A stretch of DNA of 64,000 nt from a virus. Below the pieces are notes generated by a model that was not told the DNA's origin, ran no database searches, and saw only the letters and a program-made list of their open reading frames with translations. This document shows, one piece after another, positions 45,993 to 56,214 of the stretch. The translations under genes and the position numbers were made by a program. Each line of letters starts with the position of its first letter. Positions within the stretch are counted from its first letter, which is position 1. The stretch covers positions 1 to 64,000 of IMG/VR virus record IMGVR_UViG_3300032116_000065. One strand, written 5' to 3'.

Positions 45993-48431
45993 TTATGTAA
46001 TCAAATATCGAACAATGACTATGCCAGATCCACCCAATCCACAAAGTTCTCCTGAACCACCCCAAGCACCACCACCACCACCACCAGTATTTGTAGTTCC
46101 ATCTGTTCCAGCAGTACCAGATCCAGAATTATATCTTCCGCCGCCACCACCGCCGCCCGCACCACCAATTGATAATAGTGGTGAATTTCCAGCGTGTCCA
46201 CCACCACCACCAGCATAGTAAGAAGGCGTTCCGCTGATTGTAGAAACTAATCCTGCTCCACCGCGACCTGTATTTGCGACTAGTGGAGCAGCCCCACTAT
46301 ATCCAGCCTCTCCTGCACCCCCTCCGCCACCGCCTCTTGCGCCAGTCCAGCTGCTGATATTTGTTCCACCAGCTCCACCAGCATTTCCTTGTCCTGGAGT
46401 TGCAGCGCCACCTGCGCCACCACTGCTTTCGCCCAAGCCACCGCCACCACCAGATCCTCCAGCAAGCCCTGCGTTTGCATTATACCATCCACCACCACCA
46501 CCGCCAGCAGCTTGAGTTATTCCTGTGATTGAACTATTTGCTCCATTTCCACCACTAGTGTATGATGATGTTCCTCTCGCTCCACCAGCACCAATTGTGA
46601 CAGTGTATGTTGTATTTGCAGTTGGAACAAATCCAGAACCTGTGACAACACCGCCACCACCACCGCCGCCGCCCCAACCACCACCGCCACCACCAGCAGC
46701 AACAATCAAATATTCAACGTTGAGGCTGTTTGGATTTGCATCAACTACAAATGATCCAGAAGAAGTGAACGTGTGTATCTTATAATTACCAGAATATGTG
46801 ATTGTTCCACCATTCGCTTTTAATGATGGATTAATTACAGTCAGACTAAATGTTTTTTCTGTATACTGTAATTCTGGATCAGGACCAGCCTGTACTGTGA
46901 AACTATATGTTGTTGATGCATTTGGTGGGTTTGTGATATTACCAGTTATTACACCATTTGATGCAAGATTTAATCCTGGAGGAAGTGCACCAGAAATAAG
47001 TGTATATGAAAGATTGCTCACAATGGTATCATTTTTTGGATACTTGATGTAAACAATACCAGAACCGCCAGCACCACCAACAGCTTGGTGACCGCCACCA
47101 CCACCACCACCGCCAGTGTTTGCTCCAGCAGCACCACCAGTACCAGCAACACCATTTGACCCATTTGACAGACCACCAAGACCACCAATACCTGCAGTGC
47201 CACCTGGCCAAGTGCTACCACCACCGCCACCACCATAACCACCTTTACCAGCTTGACCAGCAGTATGACTTCCGCCACCGCCACCACCAGCATAGTAATA
47301 TGATGTTCCAGAAATATTTGATGAATATCCATCGCCACCATGACCAGCACGAGTTCCACTCACAGCGTCGATTGTACCGTTAGCCATTCCAGCCAGTGAA
47401 GTGTTGCCACCAGCACCACCGCCACCACCAGCGTAGTATTGATCAGAGACTTGCGTTTCTGGTGAATTACCACCACGAGTTCCTCGTTGCCATGATGGAA
47501 TACCGATTGCATTTGCACCCAATGATTGTGGTGCGCCAGAGTAACGATATCTTGCAGCAGAACCACCACCGCTACCACCAATAGCAGCATTACCGCCAAC
47601 ATATGGAGGATCAGTTCTGTGACCTGACCCGCCTCCACCACCACCAACTGCAATGATCGTGTTTCCAAATGATGTATTTCCACCATTCGCACCAGCTGGT
47701 GGAGTTGATGCATATCCTGTTCCACCAGCACCACCTGCACCAATTGTGATTGTATAATTTGTAGCAGTCACTGTGACTGTGTTGGCAAGAACACCACCAC
47801 CGCCACCACCGCCACCCATGTCATTACCGCCACCGCCACCAGCAGCAACAACGAGATACTCTACTGCTCCGCCACCAAAAGAAACATTGAATGATGATGT
47901 AGATGTGAATGTATGAATAGTGTAGTTATTAATATTTGCAACTGTGCCACCAGTTGCATAAATTGGGGTTATATCTCCAGGATTATATGCAAACAATGGT
48001 GCAAGAGAAACATTAGTGTTTGGAGAAACAGTTCCAAGATTTGCACCAGTCAACCAAGTCGGTGTTCCAGATATTGTAATTCCTGGGAAATAGACTGCAG
48101 AGCCGCCGTCAGTATTCACGACATAAAACGGGACTGTCGGACCTTGTGTATTTGCAGGAACAGTAAAGGAAAGAGAATTGGCATTTGCGCGTGTAACCGT
48201 AGAAGAAACCACGCCATTAACATAAACTGTAACACCAGGATTAAAACCTGTGCCTGTAACAATAACTACAGAATTTCCAGTATTATCAGCAGCGAGTGCA
48301 TTATTAGCATATGCAATTGATAATACTTTTGGACCACCACCTTGCGCAATAACATCAGAAACATCTGATGCTAATTGCGTTGTGGTAATACTTCCATCAA
48401 CAATTGCATTTCCAGATAATTTGCCAGCCAT
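45993..48431 (-). CDS. Adhesin with glycine-rich domain nested in an Ig-like domain
   Basis: 812 residues. Leader (KLSGNAIVDGSITTTQL), IPT/TIG (about 34-120), the first strand of an Ig/He_PIG domain, a glycine-rich unit (about 170-460), then the rest of the Ig domain (SGALPPGLNLASNGVITGNI, about 465-530) and a second glycine-rich unit to the end. The Ig fold is thus split by an inserted adhesin unit, unlike the intact one in 31332-32936. Confidence 0.75.
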   Translation of the reverse strand: MAGKLSGNAIVDGSITTTQLASDVSDVIAQGGGPKVLSIAYANNALAADNTGNSVVIVTGTGFNPGVTVYVNGVVSSTVTRANANSLSFTVPANTQGPTVPFYVVNTDGGSAVYFPGITISGTPTWLTGANLGTVSPNTNVSLAPLFAYNPGDITPIYATGGTVANINNYTIHTFTSTSSFNVSFGGGAVEYLVVAAGGGGGNDMGGGGGGGGVLANTVTVTATNYTITIGAGGAGGTGYASTPPAGANGGNTSFGNTIIAVGGGGGGSGHRTDPPYVGGNAAIGGSGGGSAARYRYSGAPQSLGANAIGIPSWQRGTRGGNSPETQVSDQYYAGGGGGAGGNTSLAGMANGTIDAVSGTRAGHGGDGYSSNISGTSYYYAGGGGGGSHTAGQAGKGGYGGGGGGSTWPGGTAGIGGLGGLSNGSNGVAGTGGAAGANTGGGGGGGGHQAVGGAGGSGIVYIKYPKNDTIVSNLSYTLISGALPPGLNLASNGVITGNITNPPNASTTYSFTVQAGPDPELQYTEKTFSLTVINPSLKANGGTITYSGNYKIHTFTSSGSFVVDANPNSLNVEYLIVAAGGGGGGWGGGGGGGGVVTGSGFVPTANTTYTVTIGAGGARGTSSYTSGGNGANSSITGITQAAGGGGGGWYNANAGLAGGSGGGGGLGESSGGAGGAATPGQGNAGGAGGTNISSWTGARGGGGGGAGEAGYSGAAPLVANTGRGGAGLVSTISGTPSYYAGGGGGHAGNSPLLSIGGAGGGGGGGRYNSGSGTAGTDGTTNTGGGGGGAWGGSGELCGLGGSGIVIVRYLIT

Positions 48432-48440
48432 ATGATTTCA

Positions 48441-49241
48441 TTAACTCCAATACTCTGTCAATACACCTGCACCACCTCCGCCACCACCGCCACCACCACC
48501 GCCTGATCCAGCGATGGAATCATCGATAACATTAACTGGTCGAATCTTTGTCTCAATTGCAATTGGTTCTCTGCGAGTGTTTATAACAACTGCTTTTCTT
48601 TGCTCATTAATTCGAGTTCGTTTAGGTTCTGCTCTACTTTGAACTTCAACTTGTTTGATTACACTATTATCAAGTTTAAGTTGAGATGTGTGTGGACTGT
48701 TATTTTTACTATCTTGAACAAATACATATCGTTCATTAATATTTGTCGGTTTTCTGTCAGTCGCAACGTTTCGATCTGAGATTATAACTAGTTTATCATT
48801 ATTTCTATATGGAATTCGATAACCAAATACTCGATTAGATTCTTCAACAACAACAGGTCTCACATACACAGCCACTTTAGACGATTCAGTTCGAACTTGA
48901 GTTGTAACTCGCGGATTAAATGTTGCATATTTTGGGCTATCTTCTACACTATTAACTAATCTTTCTGAGACAGAAAACGTTTTATATACCACATTACTTG
49001 TTTGTATTTGCGGTGTGCTGTTTACATAAACAGCAACAGTTGTAGTCGATCCAAAATTAGCTGGTATAGGAGAATTAACACCAATAATGGTTTTGGTGTT
49101 AATCGGAACACTGGTTCTACCAGGAGATACAGAAGATTTAACAACAATTGAGACAACCGAACCTAACTTAATTACATTATTAGATGCAAAAACAGTTAGG
49201 TTCGGCTGATATGAGTTAAATCGTGTATCAACTAATGCCAT
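48441..49241 (-). CDS. Virion protein with poly-glycine tail
   Basis: 266 residues, beta-rich and basic, ending in a run of eleven glycines before AGVLTEYWS. Repeated short blocks with VRPVVVEE-type strands. Its start shares a base with the upstream stop. Function unknown. The poly-glycine run is made of repeated GGN codons and may vary in length. Confidence 0.7.
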   Translation of the reverse strand: MALVDTRFNSYQPNLTVFASNNVIKLGSVVSIVVKSSVSPGRTSVPINTKTIIGVNSPIPANFGSTTTVAVYVNSTPQIQTSNVVYKTFSVSERLVNSVEDSPKYATFNPRVTTQVRTESSKVAVYVRPVVVEESNRVFGYRIPYRNNDKLVIISDRNVATDRKPTNINERYVFVQDSKNNSPHTSQLKLDNSVIKQVEVQSRAEPKRTRINEQRKAVVINTRREPIAIETKIRPVNVIDDSIAGSGGGGGGGGGGGAGVLTEYWS

Positions 49242-50953
49242 TAGATGTCGACACTGGCAATAATATTATTCAATCCACCACCAGAAATTGTAATCGAAAT
49301 CTGCGTATTTGTTGAGTTACTTGTTGTCACTGTTGTATTCTTACTATTGCTTGCAGTGAAAATCATTCCATTCCCATCAATAGAGAGAGATACATTTGCT
49401 GCAACACGTTCGCCATTGCTATTATAAGCATTGACATTCGCAGTTGTAGAGATTGAATTTCCAGTATAAACATAACTTGTATTTGCCATCAATACACTAA
49501 TTGTAATTGGTAACGTTGGCGTAATTGCGTGGATCGTATGATATCCCTTTTCGCGGCTTGAACCCCAAAGACGATTCGTTTGATCCAATCCAATCATTCT
49601 AAACTCAGTAGGATAAGTTCCAGTTGCAACCCATCCATCAGTTGAATTAAATGTATAGAATTTTAAACTTCCAGTAATCGGAACTGCCATTTGAGTTCCA
49701 GCATCATTCATCGGCATCAATCCTCTTGGAATATCATTGACGCTAGAGAATGTAACTTTACTGTGGAAGGTTAGAACATCATCACCAGTTCCAGAACCAA
49801 TTGAATATGTCATCATGGTTCTTTTTGCAGCACTACTCCAACGACTTGCACCACTACCAAATGCAGCAGATTTGTCTACGAGCCAAAATGTGATATAGTT
49901 TGTTCCGCCAACAGTAAACTGCCATGGCTGCATGCGCCAGCTATTACGTTGATATCCATCAGCACCATCAGTTGTATAAGCTGCAGCATGAGTTGCATAT
50001 GTTTCAGCACCAGAATAAGTCATTGTGCAGTTAGCTGCAGCAATAGAACCATCAGCAGGATTCCAAACGTAACGAACTGGAGACAATGCTACATACGTTC
50101 CTTCAAAATGACTACTGTAGAATACACGACGAGTTGCACTATCACGACGAATGTTACTTGGATAACTTCTCATGTAGTTGGTATTGTAATTTCTGTAACT
50201 ATTGCTTATGACTGTTGTTGATGCAGTTGAAGATGCATTTAGTTTATAAATGTTATATCTGCTAAATCCGCCATGCTCAACAGCAACAAAAAACAAGAAT
50301 CCCGCATCGTCACGACCCATAAAGAAAAAGCGATAGTTTTGCATGTCTAGCGGACGAGTTACACCAGAAGGAGTTCCCGCCTCATAACCTGACCAAGTTA
50401 CTACACGATCAAACTCTGGACGACTACTGTGAAATCCCCACATTCTATTATTTGACACATCTTCAAATATGAATTGACTTGGTGCACCTTCATAATTACC
50501 TGACTGATAAGATGTTCCTAATGTTGCATCATCAGCAACTACGTGAATATTGTTATAATTGTCACCACTGTTAATGGTGGTTCTTCCAGGAATTGAATAA
50601 TAAGACTTTCCACCAGCAGTTTTCCAACCTTTTCTTACTGGAAAATTTGGAAAATCCATTGAACGCCAGCGAGTATCTATGAAGCCAGTATCATAGTGTT
50701 GGGAATCACCATTACCCCAAGATTGATCAACACCTTTAGATAAAACCATTGGACCAAAGTCTACAAAACTGTCTGGGCTCGTAAAGGTATACAATTCATT
50801 ATGATTGAAATGATACTTTTGCATCCAAAGGGGTGAAAGTGTGTTGGTGTCATAACCCTGACCTTCGATGAAGATTCGGCTTCTAGAAAGATTCGCGTCT
50901 TCAATGAGCGCGAACATATTAGTATTTGTTCTGTTTACTGCTATTTCTGGCAT
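49241..50953 (-). CDS. Large virion protein, beta-propeller- or fibre-like
   Basis: 570 residues. Repeated aromatic/glycine strands (NNRMWGFHSSRPEFDR, FFFMGRDDAGFLFFVAVEHG, RRVFYSSHFEGTYVALSPVR) suggest blades of a beta-propeller or a beta-helical fibre body. The C-terminal 100 residues look like an Ig-like domain (SVLMANTSYVYTGNSIS). A virion role follows from its place. Confidence 0.68.
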   Translation of the reverse strand: MPEIAVNRTNTNMFALIEDANLSRSRIFIEGQGYDTNTLSPLWMQKYHFNHNELYTFTSPDSFVDFGPMVLSKGVDQSWGNGDSQHYDTGFIDTRWRSMDFPNFPVRKGWKTAGGKSYYSIPGRTTINSGDNYNNIHVVADDATLGTSYQSGNYEGAPSQFIFEDVSNNRMWGFHSSRPEFDRVVTWSGYEAGTPSGVTRPLDMQNYRFFFMGRDDAGFLFFVAVEHGGFSRYNIYKLNASSTASTTVISNSYRNYNTNYMRSYPSNIRRDSATRRVFYSSHFEGTYVALSPVRYVWNPADGSIAAANCTMTYSGAETYATHAAAYTTDGADGYQRNSWRMQPWQFTVGGTNYITFWLVDKSAAFGSGASRWSSAAKRTMMTYSIGSGTGDDVLTFHSKVTFSSVNDIPRGLMPMNDAGTQMAVPITGSLKFYTFNSTDGWVATGTYPTEFRMIGLDQTNRLWGSSREKGYHTIHAITPTLPITISVLMANTSYVYTGNSISTTANVNAYNSNGERVAANVSLSIDGNGMIFTASNSKNTTVTTSNSTNTQISITISGGGLNNIIASVDI

Positions 50954-50965
50954 TGCTATGACTCC

Positions 50966-51160
50966 TTATTCTGCAGGTGGTGTTTCTTCTGTAACACCAT
51001 TCATTGTTTTTACTGTTTCCCACCACGCCATGGCTTCTGCTTCATCTGCCCACGCTGGCTGATCACCAGTAGAAGTAGGTTTAAATGGTTGATATACGAT
51101 GACTTGATCATCATTTAGAGCTTCAAAAGCACCGCCGACAAAACGAGTTGTAATTGCCAT
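50966..51160 (-). CDS. Small fibre-associated protein
   Basis: 64 residues, MAITTRFVGGAFEALNDDQV onward, acidic C-terminus. The opening TRFVGG echoes the anchor of the adhesin at 41760-43385. Function unknown. Confidence 0.6.
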   Translation of the reverse strand: MAITTRFVGGAFEALNDDQVIVYQPFKPTSTGDQPAWADEAEAMAWWETVKTMNGVTEETPPAE

Positions 51161-51162
51161 GT

Positions 51163-52821
51163 TTAGTTCCTAGTATACAAGAAAGTTACAGTAAGGTCTG
51201 CTCCAGGGACACCTGATCCTGCAGCTGCAGTATCAACAGTTATATAGTCTCCATTATTTATATTTGCAGCAACGTTATAGGTTTCAGAGGATGATTGAGT
51301 TGATGTAATATTTAAGGTGATAAAGTTAGCACCATTTTTCACAATAACAAATCGTGCATTCGATCCTGCAGGAGCAGTTTCTAATCTTGCCTTTACAGAG
51401 GTGAGAGTTATGTTTCCTGGAACGTACCATTTTTGAGTTCCAGCACTGACTGTTAACGTCCCTGTTTTATGAAAGTGGCGCTCAAAGGTTGGTTTATTTG
51501 CTACAATTCGAGCATCAGCCTGACCCGCAACCCAGTTGATAAACTCTGAGGTTGTATTTGCATAATCGACAAAGTTCTTTGGAATCCATTTACCTGTTAT
51601 TTCGTCTTTCCAAAGGAAAGACATCGCGAGATCGCCAGCAATTGGATCGTCTATAATAATCTCATTATACATTCCATTTTTAAGATGCTGCAAATATACC
51701 TTTGGAATACCATTTCCAGATAGATTAACTTGTAAATCTCGTACGATAATATTACCACGCATTGCTGCGTGATTCCCACATTGATAATGGAGAGTGTTCG
51801 GAGCATTATTTGCGACAATCCAAGTGAGAGTATTCCCAGAAGTTGCTCTACTATTTGAAATGCCAGTTGTATACTCACCGACATACGCACCAGACGAAAA
51901 GCTGTTTGCGTTACTTGTCGTAATATACAGTGGATGATTTGATTCGCTTCCAGTTACTTGAAAACGATAAGTTCCACCGCGATAAACAATCACTTCTTCA
52001 TTAAAGTTGTGGCTCTCATCGACATGCCAGTGCGCAGGGGCAGCTGCATTTCCTTGATGACTCATCATTCCTTCAAATGTAATGTTCACATTTGGTGCAT
52101 TGAGAGTTGGAGAAACTGCACCGAAAGTCTCTGGAATGTTCCAGGTTAAAGTTTGTACAGTATTCCCATTAATAGTTGTATTTCCATAAACAACACCATC
52201 AACTAGATTACCATTACCAGCGCCAGGAATCCACTTAATAAACGCATTGTGAATATGAGTTGCGTTAGCAACAGCGGTCACATTTAAATTACTTGCTTTA
52301 TTTGTCCAGACATATCTACCTTTCTTGTGAATGGTGATGGCTGGATCTAAAGTATTTGACGTGAGTGTTCGATTATATGGATTTCCATTTGAAAGCCAAG
52401 ACCATGACCATGATCCTGTTGAACCAATACCATGCGAATCAAGTGTAAAATTTAATATTTCTGGAGGAAACTTATCAACAGAACTCAGGTCAGCAATATC
52501 TCCTCCAAACCCAACATTCGAAGAAACTGCAGTTTGAATTTCTGCAATATTGATTTCACCATTCGTTGTATTCGAAGTAGCAGTCTTACCTTCTGCAGTA
52601 ATAATCAACGCCTTTGGACTTGGTGTATTTGCAGTTGGTTTGCCAACAATGGCAACAGTTCCTGTATTTGCATCAATAGAGAGTTTAGCACCACCTAAAT
52701 TAATCGTGCTACCGCTGAGATACATATCGCGAAAACGACCATTAGCAGTTCCAATATCAAACAACTCATTGTTTGCTGGAGTAAGGTGACCATCAATGAT
52801 TGTATTTTTCAGTAATGCCAT
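51163..52821 (-). CDS. Fibre protein with a cupredoxin-like domain
   Basis: 552 residues. The N-terminus (FDIGTANGRFRDMYLSGSTI) is the typical fibre body repeat. Residues about 272-360 form a cupredoxin-like domain with all four type-1 copper ligands in order: H296, C348, H351 and M354 (C-x2-H-x2-M). The C-terminal part carries a sandwich domain (SAGTQKWYVPGNITLTSVKA). A histidine-rich loop before it (HWHVDESHNF) may also bind metal. Confidence 0.75.
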   Translation of the reverse strand: MALLKNTIIDGHLTPANNELFDIGTANGRFRDMYLSGSTINLGGAKLSIDANTGTVAIVGKPTANTPSPKALIITAEGKTATSNTTNGEINIAEIQTAVSSNVGFGGDIADLSSVDKFPPEILNFTLDSHGIGSTGSWSWSWLSNGNPYNRTLTSNTLDPAITIHKKGRYVWTNKASNLNVTAVANATHIHNAFIKWIPGAGNGNLVDGVVYGNTTINGNTVQTLTWNIPETFGAVSPTLNAPNVNITFEGMMSHQGNAAAPAHWHVDESHNFNEEVIVYRGGTYRFQVTGSESNHPLYITTSNANSFSSGAYVGEYTTGISNSRATSGNTLTWIVANNAPNTLHYQCGNHAAMRGNIIVRDLQVNLSGNGIPKVYLQHLKNGMYNEIIIDDPIAGDLAMSFLWKDEITGKWIPKNFVDYANTTSEFINWVAGQADARIVANKPTFERHFHKTGTLTVSAGTQKWYVPGNITLTSVKARLETAPAGSNARFVIVKNGANFITLNITSTQSSSETYNVAANINNGDYITVDTAAAGSGVPGADLTVTFLYTRN

Positions 52822-52822
52822 C

Positions 52823-54496
52823 TTATTTGTTCTCTAATTTCTTAACTTGTTCTTCTAACTGCTTTATAGCCTCAATCAAATACGCAGTAATTTTAGTATA
52901 ATATACACCAATTGGTTTTCCATCTTCATCATAAGAGACCAGTGTTGGAGCAACAGTCGCTACTTGTTCTGCAATCAATCCTGCTTCTAATTTCTCATGG
53001 TCTATCTTATTATAAGTTACACCGAGTAACTGCTTAATAACTGATAGTGCATCATTAATCGGATTAATATTTTCTTTAATTGCAATTGTTGATGTTTCAA
53101 CTAGATTATTACAACTAACTTCTCCAGTTACATAAACACTATTACCAACAGTAACGTTATTATTCGATACATTTGCAGTCAACGTAGAGGAAACAGAAAA
53201 TACGTTTCCATTTAAATTAAAGGTTAGATTAGATACACTTTTTGGCGACCCATCAAGATTAAATACAATCTGAGTGTTTGAGGTGGTTGCGCTAATATTT
53301 GCAGTTCCTGCAGGACCAGAAGGACCTTGTGGTCCCTGTGGTCCTGCGCCTTCAATTGTATATGCATCAACAACTGAGTTTGCTTCTGGAGCAGAAACGA
53401 AAACAATTGTTGCATTATTAACAGAATAATCAACATTTCTTTGAAGAACACGATCAACAAATACAAGCACACCATTTGCATTATTTGGTGTGGTGCTTAA
53501 TACAAAATTAAGAGTATTGCCATCGCCAGTGAATATATCATATGTTGATGGGTTTCCGCGTGGACCTTGTGGTCCCTGAGGTCCAACCGATCCAGAAGAT
53601 CCTGATGGACCTGTTGGACCTTGAGGTCCAGAATCACCAATAGTATATGCAATAATCTTAGTATTTGCATCTGGTGCCACATTAAAAATCAATTCATCGT
53701 TATTAGCGAGTGTGTATGCTGCATTAGATTGTAAAATAGCATCAACGAAAATGAGTGTGTGATTTGCACTAGTTGGCGATACATTCAAAACATATGTTGT
53801 TGTATTTCCATCGCCAGTGAACACATCTCGAAATGCTCCTGGATTGCCAGTACCAATACCAGCAGCACCTGTTGGTCCAGAAGGACCTTGTGGACCTTGT
53901 GGACCAAAGTTTCCTTGAGGACCTTGCGGACCAACAACACCTTGCGGACCCTGCGGACCTGAATCACCAATTGTGTAAACAATTATATCAGAATTGGTTG
54001 GTGGTGGTGATGTGAATTCTATATTTGCATTTACAACGTTGTAAGATGTATTCGTTTGAAGAATGTAATTAATAAAGACTAATGTGTGATTTTCATTCGT
54101 TGGCGTCACATTCAATGAATAGATGGATGTATTACCATCACCAACAAAGATATCTCGCGTGGATCCAGGATTACCTGTACCCGATCCACCACCACCTCCA
54201 CCGCCAAGACTTGTAAATGCTACATTAGTAATTCCATTAGTATTTGATACGGCAACTGTTACTGTTGCTGTATTAATAAAATTGATTGTGTTGGTTAGTG
54301 TATTCGATGCGCTGTTTGCAGTGATGTATAAATCTGCACCAGCACCAGCTGGACCTGATGGTCCTTGTGGTCCTTGAGGACCAGCATCTGGTGTTTGACC
54401 TAAAGACGTCCAAGACTCACCATCCCACTGCCAGGTGTTACCACCGTAGGAATATGTGTCATTTAGACTTGGTGAATTTGGAAAATTAATTGCCAT
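52823..54496 (-). CDS. Collagen-like tail fibre with S74 chaperone domain
   Basis: 557 residues. After a fibre-start motif (SYGGNTWQWDGESWTSLG) come three GPQ/GPT collagen-like stretches, separated by repeated domains ending in [13 protein letters not shown]. The C-terminus has the intramolecular-chaperone/peptidase S74 pattern: IAIKENINPINDALSVIKQL, EAGLIAEQV, GVYYTKITAYLIEAI and a final coiled coil. S74 domains trimerise the fibre and then cut themselves off next to the Ser/Lys pair. Confidence 0.83.
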   Translation of the reverse strand: MAINFPNSPSLNDTYSYGGNTWQWDGESWTSLGQTPDAGPQGPQGPSGPAGAGADLYITANSASNTLTNTINFINTATVTVAVSNTNGITNVAFTSLGGGGGGGSGTGNPGSTRDIFVGDGNTSIYSLNVTPTNENHTLVFINYILQTNTSYNVVNANIEFTSPPPTNSDIIVYTIGDSGPQGPQGVVGPQGPQGNFGPQGPQGPSGPTGAAGIGTGNPGAFRDVFTGDGNTTTYVLNVSPTSANHTLIFVDAILQSNAAYTLANNDELIFNVAPDANTKIIAYTIGDSGPQGPTGPSGSSGSVGPQGPQGPRGNPSTYDIFTGDGNTLNFVLSTTPNNANGVLVFVDRVLQRNVDYSVNNATIVFVSAPEANSVVDAYTIEGAGPQGPQGPSGPAGTANISATTSNTQIVFNLDGSPKSVSNLTFNLNGNVFSVSSTLTANVSNNNVTVGNSVYVTGEVSCNNLVETSTIAIKENINPINDALSVIKQLLGVTYNKIDHEKLEAGLIAEQVATVAPTLVSYDEDGKPIGVYYTKITAYLIEAIKQLEEQVKKLENK

Positions 54497-54512
54497 ATGC
54501 TATTTATTTTTG

Positions 54513-56213
54513 TTAATTAAGTTTGAGAATTACAATGCCAGAACCACCATTACCACCATTGCCAGCATTGTACAGTTTCCCACCGCCGCCGCCACCAAGA
54601 TTAGCAGTTCCATTGGCACCATCTGTTCCACCACCGCCTGTCCCACCAGAACCATCTGTTGTTCCACCACTTGATCCTCTTGCACCACCGCCACCACCAG
54701 CGTATGTTACAGAAGTGCCTGTGATGCTATATTCTAGTCCATTTCCACCATTACCACCCGCAGCACCAGCACCATCAGCACCCACAGCACCTGCACCACC
54801 TCCACCACCAGATGGAAAATTTCCATTCTCAAGTCCTGCACCACCATTATATCCTTGTCTTGTCAAACTAATAAATGAACTTCCTGGATAAACACCAGCA
54901 CCGCCAGGACGATTTCCACCATATGGTCCACCGCCACCACCAGATCCACCGTCTTGACCAGTAGAGTTTGTTGCATCTCCATGGACGCCGCCAGAACCAC
55001 CACCCACTGCAGTGATTGTTGTAAATCCTGTGCCAGATATAGTAGTGTTACCTCCGCGAGAACCTCGTGTTCCTCCAGCAGAAGATGCACCAGCCGCACC
55101 AGAACCAATTGTGATTGTGTATGTGTTTCCTGCTGTTACAGCAACAGATGTTGAGTAAACCAAACCACCTGCGCCGCCACCGCCTCTTCCACCACCGCCA
55201 CCGCCACCGACAGCAAGAATGTCTATAGATGTTACACCAGCTGGACAAATCCAGCTGGCTGAATTAGTAAATGATATCACACTTCCAGGCATAGTGTATT
55301 TTAAAATTACAATTCCTGAACCACCAGCACCGCTGCCACCATTTTGGTTGCCTTGACCACTACCGCCGCCACCGCCTCCACCACCGCCAGTGTTTACTGT
55401 TCCTGCAACACCAGCATTGCTGACACCAGGAACAAATCCGCCACGACCACCGCCGCCTGTGCCGCCAGGACCTCCACCAGCAGGAGAAGTACCAGTATAT
55501 GTGCCACCACCGCCACCACCAGCATAGGTTACAGATGATCCAGATATTGATGATGCTATTCCTGAACCACCAGCGGCTGGTCCACTAGGCATATAATTAT
55601 CGCCACTAGACCCTGCGCCACCACCACCGCCACCACCATAAAATGGATTATTGACCCCGCTGCCACCATTATTACCTTGTGATGGTGAAGTTGCAGGAGT
55701 ATTTCCTGCGCCGCCTGATGTAGTTCCGCCTATTTCAGAATAATATCCACCGCCGCCACCAGATCCGCCACTTAATCCGACGCCGTTATTCGGAATAGCT
55801 CCACCACCTCCACCACCAGCAGAAACAATATCGCTGAATTGAGAAGCAGATCCTGGGTCTCCAGTAAAATATGATGGGCTTGCGCCTCTAGCTGCGCCAC
55901 CAGCGCCAACTGTAATTGTGTATGTATTTCCAGCGGTTACTGCTAAACCTGTCCCTGTTCTAAAGCCACCTGCTCCTCCGCCGCCGCCATAGGCTGTTCC
56001 ACCAGATCCACCACCAGCAACAACGAGATAGTCGACAGAAGTGACACCAGTTGGAGCAGTCCATGTGCTTGATGATGTGAATGTCAAAACAATAGTTTTT
56101 GTTAGATTCCATGCTGGATTTATAATCCTGCTTGGATTCAATGCATTGTATCTGCCCGTCGGAGAATATCCGAAAGCAGAGAGCGATGCTAATGAAAAGA
56201 CTTTCGTTGCCAT
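54513..56213 (-). CDS. Two-unit glycine-rich adhesin
   Basis: 566 residues. Anchor MATKVFSLASLSAFGYSPTG, then two glycine-rich units joined by a linker YTMPGSVISFTNSASWICP. The linker is identical, also at DNA level over 60 bases (55241-55300), with that of the adhesin at 56828-58540. Paralogous to 32949 and 41760. Confidence 0.78.
   Translation of the reverse strand: MATKVFSLASLSAFGYSPTGRYNALNPSRIINPAWNLTKTIVLTFTSSSTWTAPTGVTSVDYLVVAGGGSGGTAYGGGGGAGGFRTGTGLAVTAGNTYTITVGAGGAARGASPSYFTGDPGSASQFSDIVSAGGGGGGAIPNNGVGLSGGSGGGGGYYSEIGGTTSGGAGNTPATSPSQGNNGGSGVNNPFYGGGGGGGAGSSGDNYMPSGPAAGGSGIASSISGSSVTYAGGGGGGTYTGTSPAGGGPGGTGGGGRGGFVPGVSNAGVAGTVNTGGGGGGGGGSGQGNQNGGSGAGGSGIVILKYTMPGSVISFTNSASWICPAGVTSIDILAVGGGGGGGRGGGGAGGLVYSTSVAVTAGNTYTITIGSGAAGASSAGGTRGSRGGNTTISGTGFTTITAVGGGSGGVHGDATNSTGQDGGSGGGGGPYGGNRPGGAGVYPGSSFISLTRQGYNGGAGLENGNFPSGGGGGAGAVGADGAGAAGGNGGNGLEYSITGTSVTYAGGGGGARGSSGGTTDGSGGTGGGGTDGANGTANLGGGGGGKLYNAGNGGNGGSGIVILKLN
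55241..55300 (-). repeat. 60-base identical tract, copy 1
   Basis: Identical base for base to 57574-57633 in the other glycine-rich adhesin, while flanking sequence differs. It codes for the linker between the two glycine-rich units. This is a mark of recent gene conversion or recombination. Confidence 0.85.
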
Positions 56214-56214
56214 A

